From positions 1 to 51,387 of the forward strand of contig CASTSB010000009.1 in NCBI GenBank assembly GCA_949451605.1: a stretch of DNA of 51,387 nt, read 5' to 3'. Position numbers and translations under genes: made by a program. The notes under the pieces were generated by a model. The model did not search any database, was not told the DNA's origin, and saw only the letters and a list, made by a program, of their open reading frames with translations. Shown in pieces: positions 1 through 8,366 of this stretch (positions are counted from its first letter, which is position 1; each line of letters begins with the position of its first letter). The stretch is from an uncultured Bacilli bacterium. GTDB taxonomy: Bacteria; Bacillota_I; Bacilli_A; RF39; UBA660.

Positions 1-71
1 GGATTCGAACCATCGAACTCACAGAGAACAGATTTACAGTCTGTCGCGTTTAGCCTCTTCGCTACCTCTCC
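1..71 (-). tRNA. tRNA-Tyr (GTA), 3' end cut by the window edge
   Basis: Read on the minus strand, the gene begins GGAGAGGTAGCGAAG and has an anticodon loop with GTA (ACTGTAAAT). It has an extended class II variable arm and a T-arm containing GGTTCGAATCC. The last acceptor bases and CCA lie outside the window. It is the most downstream visible member of a three-tRNA cluster. Confidence 0.93.
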
Positions 72-97
72 GACTAGAATGTCGTAATCATAATAAA

Positions 98-173
<76 letters not shown>

Positions 174-178
174 ATCTA

Positions 179-255
179 TGGTGGGCGATATAGGACTCGA
201 ACCTATGACCCCCTGCTTGTAAGGCAGGTGCTCTAACCAACTGAGCTAATCGCCC
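179..255 (-). tRNA. tRNA-Val (TAC)
   Basis: The minus strand gives acceptor GGGCGAT/ATCGCCC, D-arm AGCTCAGTTGGTTAGAGC, anticodon TAC in CTTACAAG and T-arm AGGTTCGAGTCCT. CCA is encoded at 179-181. It is the first gene of the tRNA cluster, just downstream of the promoter at 281-309. Confidence 0.96.
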
Positions 256-280
256 AAAAATTTATCAGTTGACGTATTTA

Positions 281-309
281 AATATACCAATATTATCAAT
301 GTTTGTCAA
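281..309 (-). promoter_or_regulatory. SigA-type promoter of the tRNA cluster
   Basis: On the minus strand, TTGACA (304-309) and TATATT (281-286) are separated by 17 bases and lie about 25 bases upstream of tRNA-Val. Confidence 0.8.
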
Positions 310-327
310 CAATTTTTAGCTTTTTTT

Positions 328-678
328 TTAGTTTTTTAAATTAATTTCGTTTATTTTATCAGAAATCCAGTTTGGAAGTCTATTATTCAAGGTAGAAAAC
401 CCATTTTTAGTTTCGATAATTTTTTCCTTTTTAGGTTTTATATCTTCAAAATCTTTTATGCTTAATTTTAACTGATTTTTAGTTTTATCTATTTCTAAAA
501 TTTTAACTTCTATTGAATCACCTATTTTTGCAAAATCACTAACTTTTTTTACAAAACTATGTGATAATTCAGAAATATGTATTAATCCATTATACTTATT
601 AACATTAACAAAAATACCATAATCTTCAATTCCAGTAACTATACCATTAACTATGTCTCCAACTTCTAGTTTTTCCAT
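328..678 (-). CDS. S1-domain RNA-binding protein (YugI/CvfD, general stress protein 13 type)
   Basis: This is a 116-residue protein with one S1 RNA-binding domain at about residues 5-75 (GDIVNGIVTGIEDYGIFV, then GLIHISELS and KILEID) and a lysine-rich tail. Single-S1 proteins of this type in Bacilli (YugI, CvfD) bind RNA or ribosomes and act as post-transcriptional regulators; the target here is unknown. The start is set at the ATG preceded by AGAGGTG six bases upstream. A longer in-frame ATG at 744 lacks a ribosome-binding site and lies upstream of the -10 box. The gene is divergent from the NifU-like gene and the two promoters lie back to back. Confidence 0.85.
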   Translation of the reverse strand: MEKLEVGDIVNGIVTGIEDYGIFVNVNKYNGLIHISELSHSFVKKVSDFAKIGDSIEVKILEIDKTKNQLKLSIKDFEDIKPKKEKIIETKNGFSTLNNRLPNWISDKINEINLKN

Positions 679-697
679 AACTGCACCTCTATTGCTA

Positions 698-726
698 ATT
701 ATAGCATTATTTCTAGTTTCTAACAA
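698..726 (-). promoter_or_regulatory. Promoter of the S1-domain gene
   Basis: TTGTTA (721-726) and TATAAT (698-703) on the minus strand are 17 bases apart. The -10 ends about 20 bases before the start codon chosen at 678, which supports that start. Confidence 0.72.
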
Positions 727-732
727 GCCATA

Positions 733-761
733 TTGTTTCTTCATATATTATGTGTTACAAT
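733..761 (+). promoter_or_regulatory. Promoter of the NifU-like gene
   Basis: TTGTTT (733-738) and TACAAT (756-761) are separated by 17 bases. The -10 ends 16 bases before the ATG at 778, so the leader is very short. Confidence 0.55.
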
Positions 762-777
762 TGTAGCGGTGATTAAA

Positions 778-1020
778 ATGGAAACTAATGACTCAGATAT
801 AAAATTAAAAATAATTTCAGTAATCGATAAAATAAGACCATTTATTATTAACGATGGTGGTAATCTAGAACTAGTTGATTATAAAGATAATATTGTTTAT
901 GTACGACTTTCAGGAGCATGTAAAGATTGCGCGATGATAGACATTACATTAAAAGATGGTATAGAAGAATTAATCATTAGTGAAGTACCTGAAGTTAAAG
1001 AAGTAATTAATATCGATTAG
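778..1020 (+). CDS. NifU-like C-terminal-domain Fe-S scaffold/carrier (YutI type)
   Basis: This 80-residue protein matches the NifU C-terminal (Nfu) domain: an N-terminal helix, the IRPFIINDGGNLELVD block and a GACKDCAM segment whose CxxC pair binds a transient [4Fe-4S] cluster at a dimer interface. Such proteins deliver clusters to target enzymes. The ATG at 778 is chosen because residues upstream do not belong to the domain and a GCGGTGA site precedes it. Bacillus subtilis carries the homologue yutI beside yutH, as here, although this gene converges on yutH and the two stop codons abut. Confidence 0.9.
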   Translation: METNDSDIKLKIISVIDKIRPFIINDGGNLELVDYKDNIVYVRLSGACKDCAMIDITLKDGIEELIISEVPEVKEVINID

Positions 1021-1881
1021 CTAATTATAATAATTATTATTAATCCATTCTATATTATTTATACTTGAGAAATAATAGATAAATAACTTTTTAAGAAACA
1101 ATTCGTAAGAATTGATTTTTTTTGCCATTTTTTTAATTTCCTCATTGATATTTCTTTTATTATTTAAATATTCTTCTAATAAATCAAAATAATATGTTGG
1201 AAATAAAAGTCTACTATATATCAGTATGTGGTCATAGTCTTTATTATTAAGTTTTTTTAAAAAAGTAAAAATTTCTTCTTCAGATTTATTTTCTTTAAAA
1301 AAATTATATTTAATATATTCAGCTATTTCTCTTTCTTTGCAATCAATAATAGCATTATTTGGCAATCTGAAATTTTTTTTATCAATTCTTTTTCTGCATA
1401 AATATCCTTTATCAACTTTTATCTTATCTCTATTATATATCAAAAAATCTATAGCTGTTTCTCCTAATCCAATGTAATAGTCTTTTGTTTCACGAATTAT
1501 TCCCTCTTCGCTTTTATCTATAAATTCATCAATCTTATCCACTTTTTGTTGCCAAAGATCAATCCAGTCTATATAATCATTTTTTTCTACTTCAATCTTT
1601 TTCTTATTAATAATTTCTGACTCAAGTATGTTATAATTGTTATCTATCTTATATAAAATATAAAAATCATTTTTGTATCTTGTTATATAATTTTTATCTT
1701 TATTTTTAATTGACTTATAGAAACTATTATCTTCATTAGTATATTTAATTATACTATTTATATCAGAATTTATTTTATAAAACATATAAAGTTTTCTGTC
1801 TTCTTTTATATAGATAGCATTTTCTGTCTTTGTAATAACAGGATTCATAAAACCATAATTGAACATTAATAAACTTTTCAT
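1021..1881 (-). CDS. yutH: YutH-like spore coat-associated kinase-fold protein
   Basis: This 286-residue protein follows the pattern I recall for the YutH branch of the CotS family, which are kinase-fold proteins of the spore coat. It has a DWIDLWQQKVDKIDEFID segment (about 104-121), a YYIGLGETAIDFL segment, a YLCRKRIDK segment followed by a basic and acidic REIAEYIKYNF stretch, and SRLLFPTYYFDLLEEY near 225. No intact protein-kinase catalytic residues are obvious, so enzymatic activity is doubtful. Its place next to yutI and close to yutD repeats the Bacillus order. No ribosome-binding site precedes the ATG; a TATAAT ends five bases before it, so the mRNA may be leaderless. Confidence 0.72.
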   Translation of the reverse strand: MKSLLMFNYGFMNPVITKTENAIYIKEDRKLYMFYKINSDINSIIKYTNEDNSFYKSIKNKDKNYITRYKNDFYILYKIDNNYNILESEIINKKKIEVEKNDYIDWIDLWQQKVDKIDEFIDKSEEGIIRETKDYYIGLGETAIDFLIYNRDKIKVDKGYLCRKRIDKKNFRLPNNAIIDCKEREIAEYIKYNFFKENKSEEEIFTFLKKLNNKDYDHILIYSRLLFPTYYFDLLEEYLNNKRNINEEIKKMAKKINSYELFLKKLFIYYFSSINNIEWINNNYYN

Positions 1882-1903
1882 ATTAAATTATATTCAATCA
1901 AGT

Positions 1904-1931
1904 AAAAAAAAGAAGTTTATTACTTCTTTTT
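1904..1931 (-). terminator. Rho-independent terminator after the 500-residue coiled-coil gene
   Basis: On the minus strand, AAGAAGT and ACTTCTT flank a short AT loop and are followed by a run of T. The stem overlaps the stop codon at 1920. Confidence 0.65.
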
Positions 1932-3422
1932 AATATTATTATCTTTAATATTTGAACTGCTATTCATAGCTTGAAGCATAGAATTTATAGCTTGATCCCA
2001 TTCTTTTGCTTCTTCTAAAGTTTGTTTTTCTTTTTCTGCATTTATTGTACATTTTTGTTCTAGGTCATCACCATAAGCTTGAAGTTTTCTAGCAGTTTCT
2101 TCAAATTCTTGTTCTTTTGCTTTTTTTTGTTTTTCGGCTTGCTCTGCTCTTTCTTGTGTTCTTTTTTCTTCTTCTTGTAATAATCTAACTCTTTCCATCA
2201 TTGCTTTTAAATCTTTTGGCGATTTTGTAACACTTATTGCTTTGTCTATATCTCTAGCTGTAGCTTCTGAATAATCAAAACTAATATTCTCGCTTGTCTC
2301 TTCTTTAATTTCTTCTTGTTTATTTTCTTCAAATTCTTTTTCTAACATTAAAGCTTCTTCTTCACTTAGATTGTTTTTATTTTCAATTATTTCATTTTCA
2401 GTTTTTTCAAGTTCATTTCTAATTCTTTCAGCAGTTTCAATATCATTTATTTTTGTATCTTTTAATTCGTCCATTAATGAATCATATTTTTTAATGTCAT
2501 CTTTTGTCTTTTCGTAATAGTTAATTTTACGTTCCTCTGCAATTATTGGCATTTCTCGTTCTATTTCTTCAGACTCAATTTCTACATTATTTTCTTCTGA
2601 TGTAACTGGTATACTATCAATTTTGGGTGAATTTCCAAAAACATCACTATTTAAATCAACTTCTGATAATTTTTTTTCTATAACAGATACAGGAGAAAAT
2701 GCAGGAAATTCCATAGGTTTTATATTTTTTATTGGAGAAATTGCACTCTCATCAGATAAAGAATAGTTGCTATCTTCCATTTCCTTTTCATCAAAAACTT
2801 TATCTACACTTTGTTTTGTTTCTGCTACATTAATGTCATTTTCTAAAGAGATATTATTTAAGCTTTGATTAATAACAGCAGTTATTTCTTCTTCATTAAC
2901 ATTAGTCTCAATATTTTTTAAATTATCTTGCAACTTAATAGTTTCTTCATCAATTACTCTTTTTGTGTCATTAATTTCTTTTTTTTCTGTTCCATTTAGC
3001 ATATTTTCTTTTATTTCTTCTGGAATACTATAAATGTCTCTTCCTGTTTTTCTTACATATTTCATCATTTCTTCTTTAAGTTTTATTGCACGAGTATTAA
3101 TGTAGTTTCGTTTTTCGATTTTGCCTCTGCCTAGGATTATAAGTTTCTCTTCAATTTTTGCAACTTTTTCAGTTCTTGATTTCATAATTCTGTCTGCTAT
3201 AGTTTTTCCATCAATAGTTGTTTCCATTTCAAACTTATTAAATTTAGAATTCATAGCATCATTAGTTGCTTTTTCTAATTTTTTCTCTAATCTCTTTTGT
3301 AAAAAGTTTTTAAATCTATTAGTGAAATTTAAAAAAGAAACATTTTTAAATTTTATTTTTCTTTCGGCTGCATGTCTTTTAGAGACTTTATAGTCAAAAT
3401 CTTTTAATTCAAAATTATTCAT
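1920..3422 (-). CDS. Large charged, coiled-coil cytoplasmic protein of unknown function
   Basis: I do not recognise a family for this 500-residue protein. It has a basic N-terminal part (about 1-140, with heptad-like Lys/Glu segments), a long acidic Glu/Asn/Ser-rich middle (about 140-370) and a C-terminal coiled coil rich in Glu, Lys and Gln (about 395-480, with RVRLLQEEEKRTQERAEQ). There is no signal peptide or membrane segment. The ATG at 3422 follows AAGGAGGG eight bases upstream; an earlier ATG at 3470 would overlap the DUF1292 gene. It is the second gene of a two-gene operon in a neighbourhood of sporulation genes, so a structural role in the developing spore is possible but unproven. 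Confidence 0.7.
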   Translation of the reverse strand: MNNFELKDFDYKVSKRHAAERKIKFKNVSFLNFTNRFKNFLQKRLEKKLEKATNDAMNSKFNKFEMETTIDGKTIADRIMKSRTEKVAKIEEKLIILGRGKIEKRNYINTRAIKLKEEMMKYVRKTGRDIYSIPEEIKENMLNGTEKKEINDTKRVIDEETIKLQDNLKNIETNVNEEEITAVINQSLNNISLENDINVAETKQSVDKVFDEKEMEDSNYSLSDESAISPIKNIKPMEFPAFSPVSVIEKKLSEVDLNSDVFGNSPKIDSIPVTSEENNVEIESEEIEREMPIIAEERKINYYEKTKDDIKKYDSLMDELKDTKINDIETAERIRNELEKTENEIIENKNNLSEEEALMLEKEFEENKQEEIKEETSENISFDYSEATARDIDKAISVTKSPKDLKAMMERVRLLQEEEKRTQERAEQAEKQKKAKEQEFEETARKLQAYGDDLEQKCTINAEKEKQTLEEAKEWDQAINSMLQAMNSSSNIKDNNIKKK

Positions 3423-3447
3423 ATTGTATAAACCCTCCTTCAAGACT

Positions 3448-3723
3448 TTATTCTGGTTTTGATAATTCACGTAATACGTCTTTTACTCTATTCCATTCTT
3501 CTTCATCTTCAATACCTAATAAATTTGGTTCTCCAGATGAACGATCAACATGAGATACATATACTGTTATATTGTCATTTTCATCTCTTTCATTTTTTGT
3601 GTAAATAACATATTCTTTTTTTGTATCTTTAAATTCAAATGCAAGAATTACTTCTACTTCTTCAACTGAACCGTCTTCTGTAACTATTGACATCATTTTC
3701 TTTTCTACTTCTTGGTTTTCCAT
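3448..3723 (-). CDS. DUF1292 family protein (YrzB type)
   Basis: This is a small acidic 91-residue protein. DUF1292 proteins are short single-domain proteins in Firmicutes; here the recognisable pieces are SIVTEDGSVEEVEVILAFEF, the KKEYVIYTK strand, and the C-terminal GIEDEEEWNRVKDVL helix. The biochemical function of the family is unknown. The start is set at the ATG preceded by GGGAGGAT. The stop is 25 bases before the next start, so it forms an operon with the coiled-coil gene. Confidence 0.85.
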   Translation of the reverse strand: MENQEVEKKMMSIVTEDGSVEEVEVILAFEFKDTKKEYVIYTKNERDENDNITVYVSHVDRSSGEPNLLGIEDEEEWNRVKDVLRELSKPE

Positions 3724-3758
3724 AAATGAAATCCTCCCTCTATTATTCATATAATATA

Positions 3759-3786
3759 ATTTTATCATATTTTCAAGGAAATACAA
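3759..3786 (-). promoter_or_regulatory. Putative promoter of the DUF1292 operon
   Basis: TTGTAT (3781-3786) and TAAAAT (3759-3764) on the minus strand are separated by 16 bases, upstream of the start at 3723. An alternative pair, TTGAAA with TATATG, overlaps it. Confidence 0.45.
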
Positions 3787-3792
3787 GCACTT

Positions 3793-4071
3793 TTATTTCA
3801 TTTTTTTTAGTAAAAAAGTTTTTGCACCATAGCTGCAATAGTTTTCTATATAAGTATCTAATGAATCTATTTTGTTTATATCAGTTGCTTTTGCATTATT
3901 ATTATCATAGTAGCCTTTTAATCTAACTTTTTCATAGGCATAATCGCCAAATATATAATCAAAATCTTCAAAATATTCCGTAACTTTTTCTTTTATTTCT
4001 TCATAGTTAAAACAATCTTTGTCATTTTTTATAAGCTCATAATTATTGCCTATTAGTTCTATTTTTTGCAT
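3793..4071 (-). CDS. yutD: YutD family protein (DUF1027)
   Basis: This 92-residue protein aligns with the YutD family along its whole length: an N-terminal strand ELIGNNYELI, DFDYIFGDYAYEKVRLKG, and the C-terminal IENYCSYGAKTFLLKK. The molecular role of YutD is unknown. The start has AGGTGG just upstream. In B. subtilis yutD lies in the same chromosomal group as yutH and yutI, and that grouping is kept here. Confidence 0.85.
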   Translation of the reverse strand: MQKIELIGNNYELIKNDKDCFNYEEIKEKVTEYFEDFDYIFGDYAYEKVRLKGYYDNNNAKATDINKIDSLDTYIENYCSYGAKTFLLKKMK

Positions 4072-4110
4072 ACTTCCACCTCAACCACATTATATCATAT
4101 AAGATTTATA

Positions 4111-4341
4111 CTAATTATACTCTTTTTTTATAAGAATGACATCTTCACCTATTTTAGCAATTTCATTCCAGTAAACTTTTGTATCAACATCCTTATTTAA
4201 ATTGAAAATGCTTTTTGAAGATTCAATAATTAAGGAATCAATTTGTCCTTTTTCATTAATAACTGCATCTATTATTGAGCCTATATTTTTACCATTTGAC
4301 ATACTAATAATTTTTTTAGTTTGAAGTTCTGATAATCTCAT
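4111..4341 (-). CDS. YlmC/YmxH-type PRC-barrel protein
   Basis: This 76-residue protein has the PRC-barrel pattern of the YlmC/YmxH sporulation-associated family: MRLSELQTKKIISMSNGKNI followed by G-x-I-D and a hydrophobic ending DVILIKKEYN. In B. subtilis ylmC lies just downstream of sigG, which is the arrangement seen here (sigG ends 61 bases upstream). An AGAGG site precedes the ATG. YlmC and YmxH are hard to tell apart without a tree. Confidence 0.82.
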   Translation of the reverse strand: MRLSELQTKKIISMSNGKNIGSIIDAVINEKGQIDSLIIESSKSIFNLNKDVDTKVYWNEIAKIGEDVILIKKEYN

Positions 4342-4402
4342 AAATACCTCTTTTCTCTTTATTTTAATTATATTATTTTTTCGAGAATATATGATTAGGT
4401 AT

Positions 4403-5179
4403 TTATTTTAAAGTCTTCTTTAATTGTTTAATAGCTCCTTTTTCTAATCTAGAGACTTGGGCTTGAGAAATATCTAATTCTTTTGCAATTTCCATTTGTG
4501 TTTTACCGATAACATATCTCTGATTTAAAATATAATTTTCTCTTTTATCTAAATCGTCGATTGCTTTTTCTAATGCAAGTCTTGAGGATAATTCTTTTGA
4601 GTTTGATTTTTTATCTTCAATTTGATCATATAATAAAATTGTATCTCCTCCGTCATTGTAAATTGGCTCAAAAATACTTATTGGTTCTTTTAAAGAATCA
4701 AGGGCACTAACTATTTCAAAAGGTGTTGCATCTAATTCTTTTGCTATAGCTTCTATTTCTAAATCTTTTCCGGTTTTATTGTAAAAATCTTCTTTTAATC
4801 TAATGCTTTTATAAGCTAGGTCTTTTAATGATCTGCTTACTCTTATACTGTTATTATCTCTTATGTATCTTTTAATTTCTCCCATTATCATAGGTACTGC
4901 ATATGTAGAAAATTTCACATCATAAGCTAATTCAAAATTATCAATTGCTTTTAATAAACCTATGCAGCCTATTTGAAATAAATCATCCAAATTTTCGTTT
5001 CTATTGTTTAATCGTCTTAAAATAGATAATACCAGTTTTAAATTACCATTTACTAAAAGTTCTCGTGCAAATTCATCTCCTTCTTTCATTTTTCTAAATA
5101 GTTTATTCATTTCTTCATTTGATAGTACTTCGATATCATTTGTATTAATTCCTGTTATTTCAACTTTATACTTTGCCAT
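4403..5179 (-). CDS. sigG: RNA polymerase sporulation sigma factor SigG
   Basis: This is a 258-residue SigB/F/G-type sigma-70 factor that would direct RNA polymerase to late forespore genes. The N-terminus KVEITGINTNDIEVLSNEEM is the SigG-specific extension. Region 2 contains NGNLKLVLSILRRLNNRNEN, DDLFQIGCIGLLKAIDNF and KFSTYAVPMIMGEIKRYIRD. Region 3 holds SIFEPIYNDGGD, and region 4 contains GKTQMEIAKELDISQAQVSR, the helix-turn-helix. The length and motifs match B. subtilis SigG closely. A GGAGGG site precedes the start, and a terminator from the ABC transporter lies just upstream. Upstream AT-rich sequence contains CATAAT but no convincing SigF/G promoter could be assigned. Confidence 0.95.
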   Translation of the reverse strand: MAKYKVEITGINTNDIEVLSNEEMNKLFRKMKEGDEFARELLVNGNLKLVLSILRRLNNRNENLDDLFQIGCIGLLKAIDNFELAYDVKFSTYAVPMIMGEIKRYIRDNNSIRVSRSLKDLAYKSIRLKEDFYNKTGKDLEIEAIAKELDATPFEIVSALDSLKEPISIFEPIYNDGGDTILLYDQIEDKKSNSKELSSRLALEKAIDDLDKRENYILNQRYVIGKTQMEIAKELDISQAQVSRLEKGAIKQLKKTLK

Positions 5180-5224
5180 ATTTTCCCTCCAAGAAAATTA
5201 TGGTTTATTTTTATTTATTTAAAC

Positions 5225-5258
5225 AAAAAAAGATATTTAACTATAAAAATATCTTTTT
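5225..5258 (-). terminator. Terminator of the trmL-ABC transporter operon
   Basis: The minus strand has AAAAGATATTT and AAATATCTTTT arms with an eight- to nine-base loop, followed by T residues, right after the stop codon at 5258. Confidence 0.75.
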
Positions 5259-7804
5259 TATTCAACTCTTAAAGCTTCAACTGGATCTTTTTTGCTTGCC
5301 AATTTAGATGGAATAAATCCTGCAAATACTGTAAGTAAAATACTTATTATTATAAGTACAATTGCTCCTCCTAATGGTAATACTGATATGTTACTAATAT
5401 TAAGTAAATGTTTAACAATTATATTAATTGGAATATTTAATAGAAGGGTTACCAAAATTCCCATTATACCTGAGGCTGCTCCTTCAATTAAGGTTTCTGC
5501 ATTGAATACTCTACTAATATCTTTCTTTGAGGCACCAACTGCTCTTAATATTCCAATTTCTTTTGTTCTCTCTATAACTGAGATATAAGTAATAATTGCA
5601 ATCATAATAGAAGAGACAATTAATGAGATAGCAACGAAAGCAATCAATACGCTACTTATGACATTTACTATTGTAGAAACTGAACTCATCATAACTCCAA
5701 CAACATCAGTATATTTTATTTTTTCCTCTTCTTTTTTATCTTTGTTATAGTCTGTTATTATTCTTTCTATTTCTTCTTTTGAATCAAAATCTTTTGGATA
5801 TATTGAAATGGTATCAGGATCATCTATATTTGAAATTCCTAATTTAGAGAGATTATCTGAATATGTTGATTGCATATTTTCTGTATATGATGACATAATA
5901 TTTGCTAACTCTTCTTGAGAAATACTTTGAAAATATTGTAACTGATCTTGTGTTAAAGATGAATAGTCAAATGTTTTATTTGTTGAAAATTCTTCTCCTG
6001 TAAATATATTTATATCTTTGTTTTTTAATTGATCTTTAACTATTTCTTTTTCATTATTTAAATTAATAATATATTCTGTTAAATCATGAGTATATCCAAC
6101 TAATCCTCCTTGAGATGAACCTAGTACTGACTCTTCATTTGGTTTTATGATACCTACTATCCTTAACTCTTCACCATTTTTAATTAAATTTTTCATGTAT
6201 TCGTCTTCGTTAGACTTATCAATCCACAAATTATTATTTTTTTGATAAAAATCTGAGCTTAATACTAGTTTAAATTTTAAACCAAGTAAATCTTTTTTGT
6301 TATAGGCTGTTTCTTCAAATTTTACTTTTTCTCCAGATGTCATTTTTTTAAACTGTTCTTTTAAATTTTCCTTTGAAAGGATACCCAAACTATAAAGAGT
6401 ATAATCAGTTATTTGATTGTTTTTATCAACGATTAAAACTAATTCATTATATTTTTTTGGCCACTTTCCTTCAACTAGTTTATACTGTTGCTTATTTAGT
6501 TTTTCATTATCAAGTAATTCTGTAAATACATTATAGTTAGCCATAGCTTCAGAGTATGCATTAGACATTCCTGAAGTGGACATTCCTAAAGAATCAAAAA
6601 CTGTTGTTGGATTAACTTGATTAATTTCATTGTCATCATCTTTGTAAATATTCATTGGAATGTTATAGCCATATTTAATATCAGTTGTATATTTTTTTAT
6701 TTCTTTGTTTTTATCTAAATAATTTTTAAAAGATTTTAAATCATTTTTCTCTACTTTTTCTGTTATTGTTGTTAACATGTCTCCAATTATATTGACAGAG
6801 TGAATTTTATCATCATTATAGTTTTTTTCTTTTTTTGAGCCCATTAAGCTTTGAATTATTGTAGACATATCAATAGATTCTTTTTGAATACTTAAAGGAT
6901 AAGAACTTAATGTCTCTTCTTCTGTCTTTGCAATATAATTTTGGATTCCATTCGATAATGACAATATTAGGGCTATACCTATTATTCCGATTGATCCCGC
7001 AAAAGCAGTTAAAATAGTTCTACCTTTTTTAGTCATCAAATTATTTAAACTTAATGAAAAAGCTGTTTTAAAAGACATTTTGCTTTTCTTAGTTTTATTT
7101 GATGATTTTTCTGCTTTTTCTATACCATCGAAAGGATTAGTATCACTTTTAACTTCGCCATCTAATAGTTTTATAATACGAGTTGAGTATTGTTCTGCTA
7201 AATCTGGATTATGGGTTACCATAATTACTAACTTATCATTAGCTATTTCTTTTAATAAATCCATGACTTGTATACTTGTTTCAGAATCTAATGCTCCAGT
7301 CGGTTCATCTGCGAGCAAAATATCAGGATCGTTTATTAAAGCCCTAGCAATGGCTACTCTTTGCATTTGTCCACCTGACATTTGATTAGGCTTTTTATTC
7401 ATTTGTTTTTCTAGGCCTACTTTTTTTAGGACTTGCTTTGCTTTTTTTCTTCTTTCGATTTTTCCGACACCTGAAAGGGTTAAGGCTAGCTCAACATTTT
7501 GAAGAGCAGTTTGATGAGATATTAAATTGTAGCTTTGAAATACAAAACCTACTCTATGGTTTCTGTAGGTATCCCAGTCTCGGTCAGAAAATTTCTTTGT
7601 AGAAATGTTATTAATAATTAGGTCACCACTAGAATATTTATCTAATCCACCTATTATATTTAGCATTGTTGTTTTTCCACTACCACTTTGACCTAGAATC
7701 GAAACAAATTCATTTTCTCGAAATTTTAAGCTGATTTTATTTAATGCTTTTTGGTTACTATCTGCGACTTGATAGCTTTTTGTTATGTTTTTTAATTCTA
7801 GCAT
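5258..7804 (-). CDS. MacB-type ABC transporter, fused ATPase and FtsX-like permease
   Basis: This 848-residue protein fuses a LolD/MacB-like ATPase (about 1-225) to an FtsX-type permease. The ATPase shows Walker A GQSGSGKT, Q-loop FVFQSYNL, signature MSGGQMQRVAIARAL, Walker B LLADEPTGALDS and H-loop MVTHN. The first membrane span is at about 265-285, a large extracytoplasmic domain of about 400 residues follows, and three spans lie near the C-terminus, including the FtsX signature IGILRAVGASKKDI. Type VII ABC systems of this kind drive mechanical transmission or export of peptides and lipids without classic substrate translocation; the substrate here is unknown. AGGAGG precedes the start and the gene follows trmL by 20 bases. 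Confidence 0.9.
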   Translation of the reverse strand: MLELKNITKSYQVADSNQKALNKISLKFRENEFVSILGQSGSGKTTMLNIIGGLDKYSSGDLIINNISTKKFSDRDWDTYRNHRVGFVFQSYNLISHQTALQNVELALTLSGVGKIERRKKAKQVLKKVGLEKQMNKKPNQMSGGQMQRVAIARALINDPDILLADEPTGALDSETSIQVMDLLKEIANDKLVIMVTHNPDLAEQYSTRIIKLLDGEVKSDTNPFDGIEKAEKSSNKTKKSKMSFKTAFSLSLNNLMTKKGRTILTAFAGSIGIIGIALILSLSNGIQNYIAKTEEETLSSYPLSIQKESIDMSTIIQSLMGSKKEKNYNDDKIHSVNIIGDMLTTITEKVEKNDLKSFKNYLDKNKEIKKYTTDIKYGYNIPMNIYKDDDNEINQVNPTTVFDSLGMSTSGMSNAYSEAMANYNVFTELLDNEKLNKQQYKLVEGKWPKKYNELVLIVDKNNQITDYTLYSLGILSKENLKEQFKKMTSGEKVKFEETAYNKKDLLGLKFKLVLSSDFYQKNNNLWIDKSNEDEYMKNLIKNGEELRIVGIIKPNEESVLGSSQGGLVGYTHDLTEYIINLNNEKEIVKDQLKNKDINIFTGEEFSTNKTFDYSSLTQDQLQYFQSISQEELANIMSSYTENMQSTYSDNLSKLGISNIDDPDTISIYPKDFDSKEEIERIITDYNKDKKEEEKIKYTDVVGVMMSSVSTIVNVISSVLIAFVAISLIVSSIMIAIITYISVIERTKEIGILRAVGASKKDISRVFNAETLIEGAASGIMGILVTLLLNIPINIIVKHLLNISNISVLPLGGAIVLIIISILLTVFAGFIPSKLASKKDPVEALRVE

Positions 7805-7824
7805 AATATTCCTCCTGATATTTA

Positions 7825-8334
7825 TTATCTTTCTAAATAGTCAGCACCCTTATGTGGTTCTTCTCTTAAAAGATCATTATAATCTTGCTGACGTAAAACT
7901 TCATATATGGCTATAGCTACACTGTTGGAAATGTTTAGTGCTCTTACATTATCTGTCATAGGAATTCTCATACAATTTTCTAAATCATTTTTTAATATTT
8001 CTTTAGGAATTCCTGTTGATTCTTTACCAAATATTAAATATATATCTTGATTTTTTTTATTTGAAAAATCAAAAGTTGTATGGGGCTTTCTACCATATCT
8101 TGTAAAGTAGAAATATTGTCCATGGTTTTTGCTTTTAAAATCTTCCCAATTTTCATATAATTCATAATCTAATTTATCAATATAATTTACACCACTTCTT
8201 TTTAAATGAGCGTCATCTAGCACAAATCCTAAGGGTTTAATTAAATGTAATTTTGTATTAGTTGCAACACATGTCCTCATTATATTACCTGTGTTTTGTG
8301 GAATTTCTGGTTCGTATAATACTATATTATTCAT
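7825..8334 (-). CDS. trmL: tRNA (cytidine(34)-2'-O)-methyltransferase TrmL
   Basis: This 169-residue SPOUT methyltransferase would methylate the 2'-hydroxyl of wobble position 34 in tRNA-Leu isoacceptors using S-adenosylmethionine. Visible family motifs are EIPQNTGNIMRTC near the N-terminus, IFGKESTGIP in the middle, and the trefoil-knot C-terminal motif MRIPM...RALNISNSVAIAIYE. The length matches E. coli TrmL. AGGAGG precedes the ATG. It sits in a probable three-gene unit between the thioredoxin-like gene and the ABC transporter. Confidence 0.92.
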   Translation of the reverse strand: MNNIVLYEPEIPQNTGNIMRTCVATNTKLHLIKPLGFVLDDAHLKRSGVNYIDKLDYELYENWEDFKSKNHGQYFYFTRYGRKPHTTFDFSNKKNQDIYLIFGKESTGIPKEILKNDLENCMRIPMTDNVRALNISNSVAIAIYEVLRQQDYNDLLREEPHKGADYLER

Positions 8335-8366
8335 GCTTTTTCCTCCAATTAAAGAAAGAGTTAATC

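Noticed and set aside
5180-5225. SigF/SigG-type promoter before sigG
   Set aside because: CATAAT is present but the surrounding sequence is low-complexity AT and no convincing -35 stands out.
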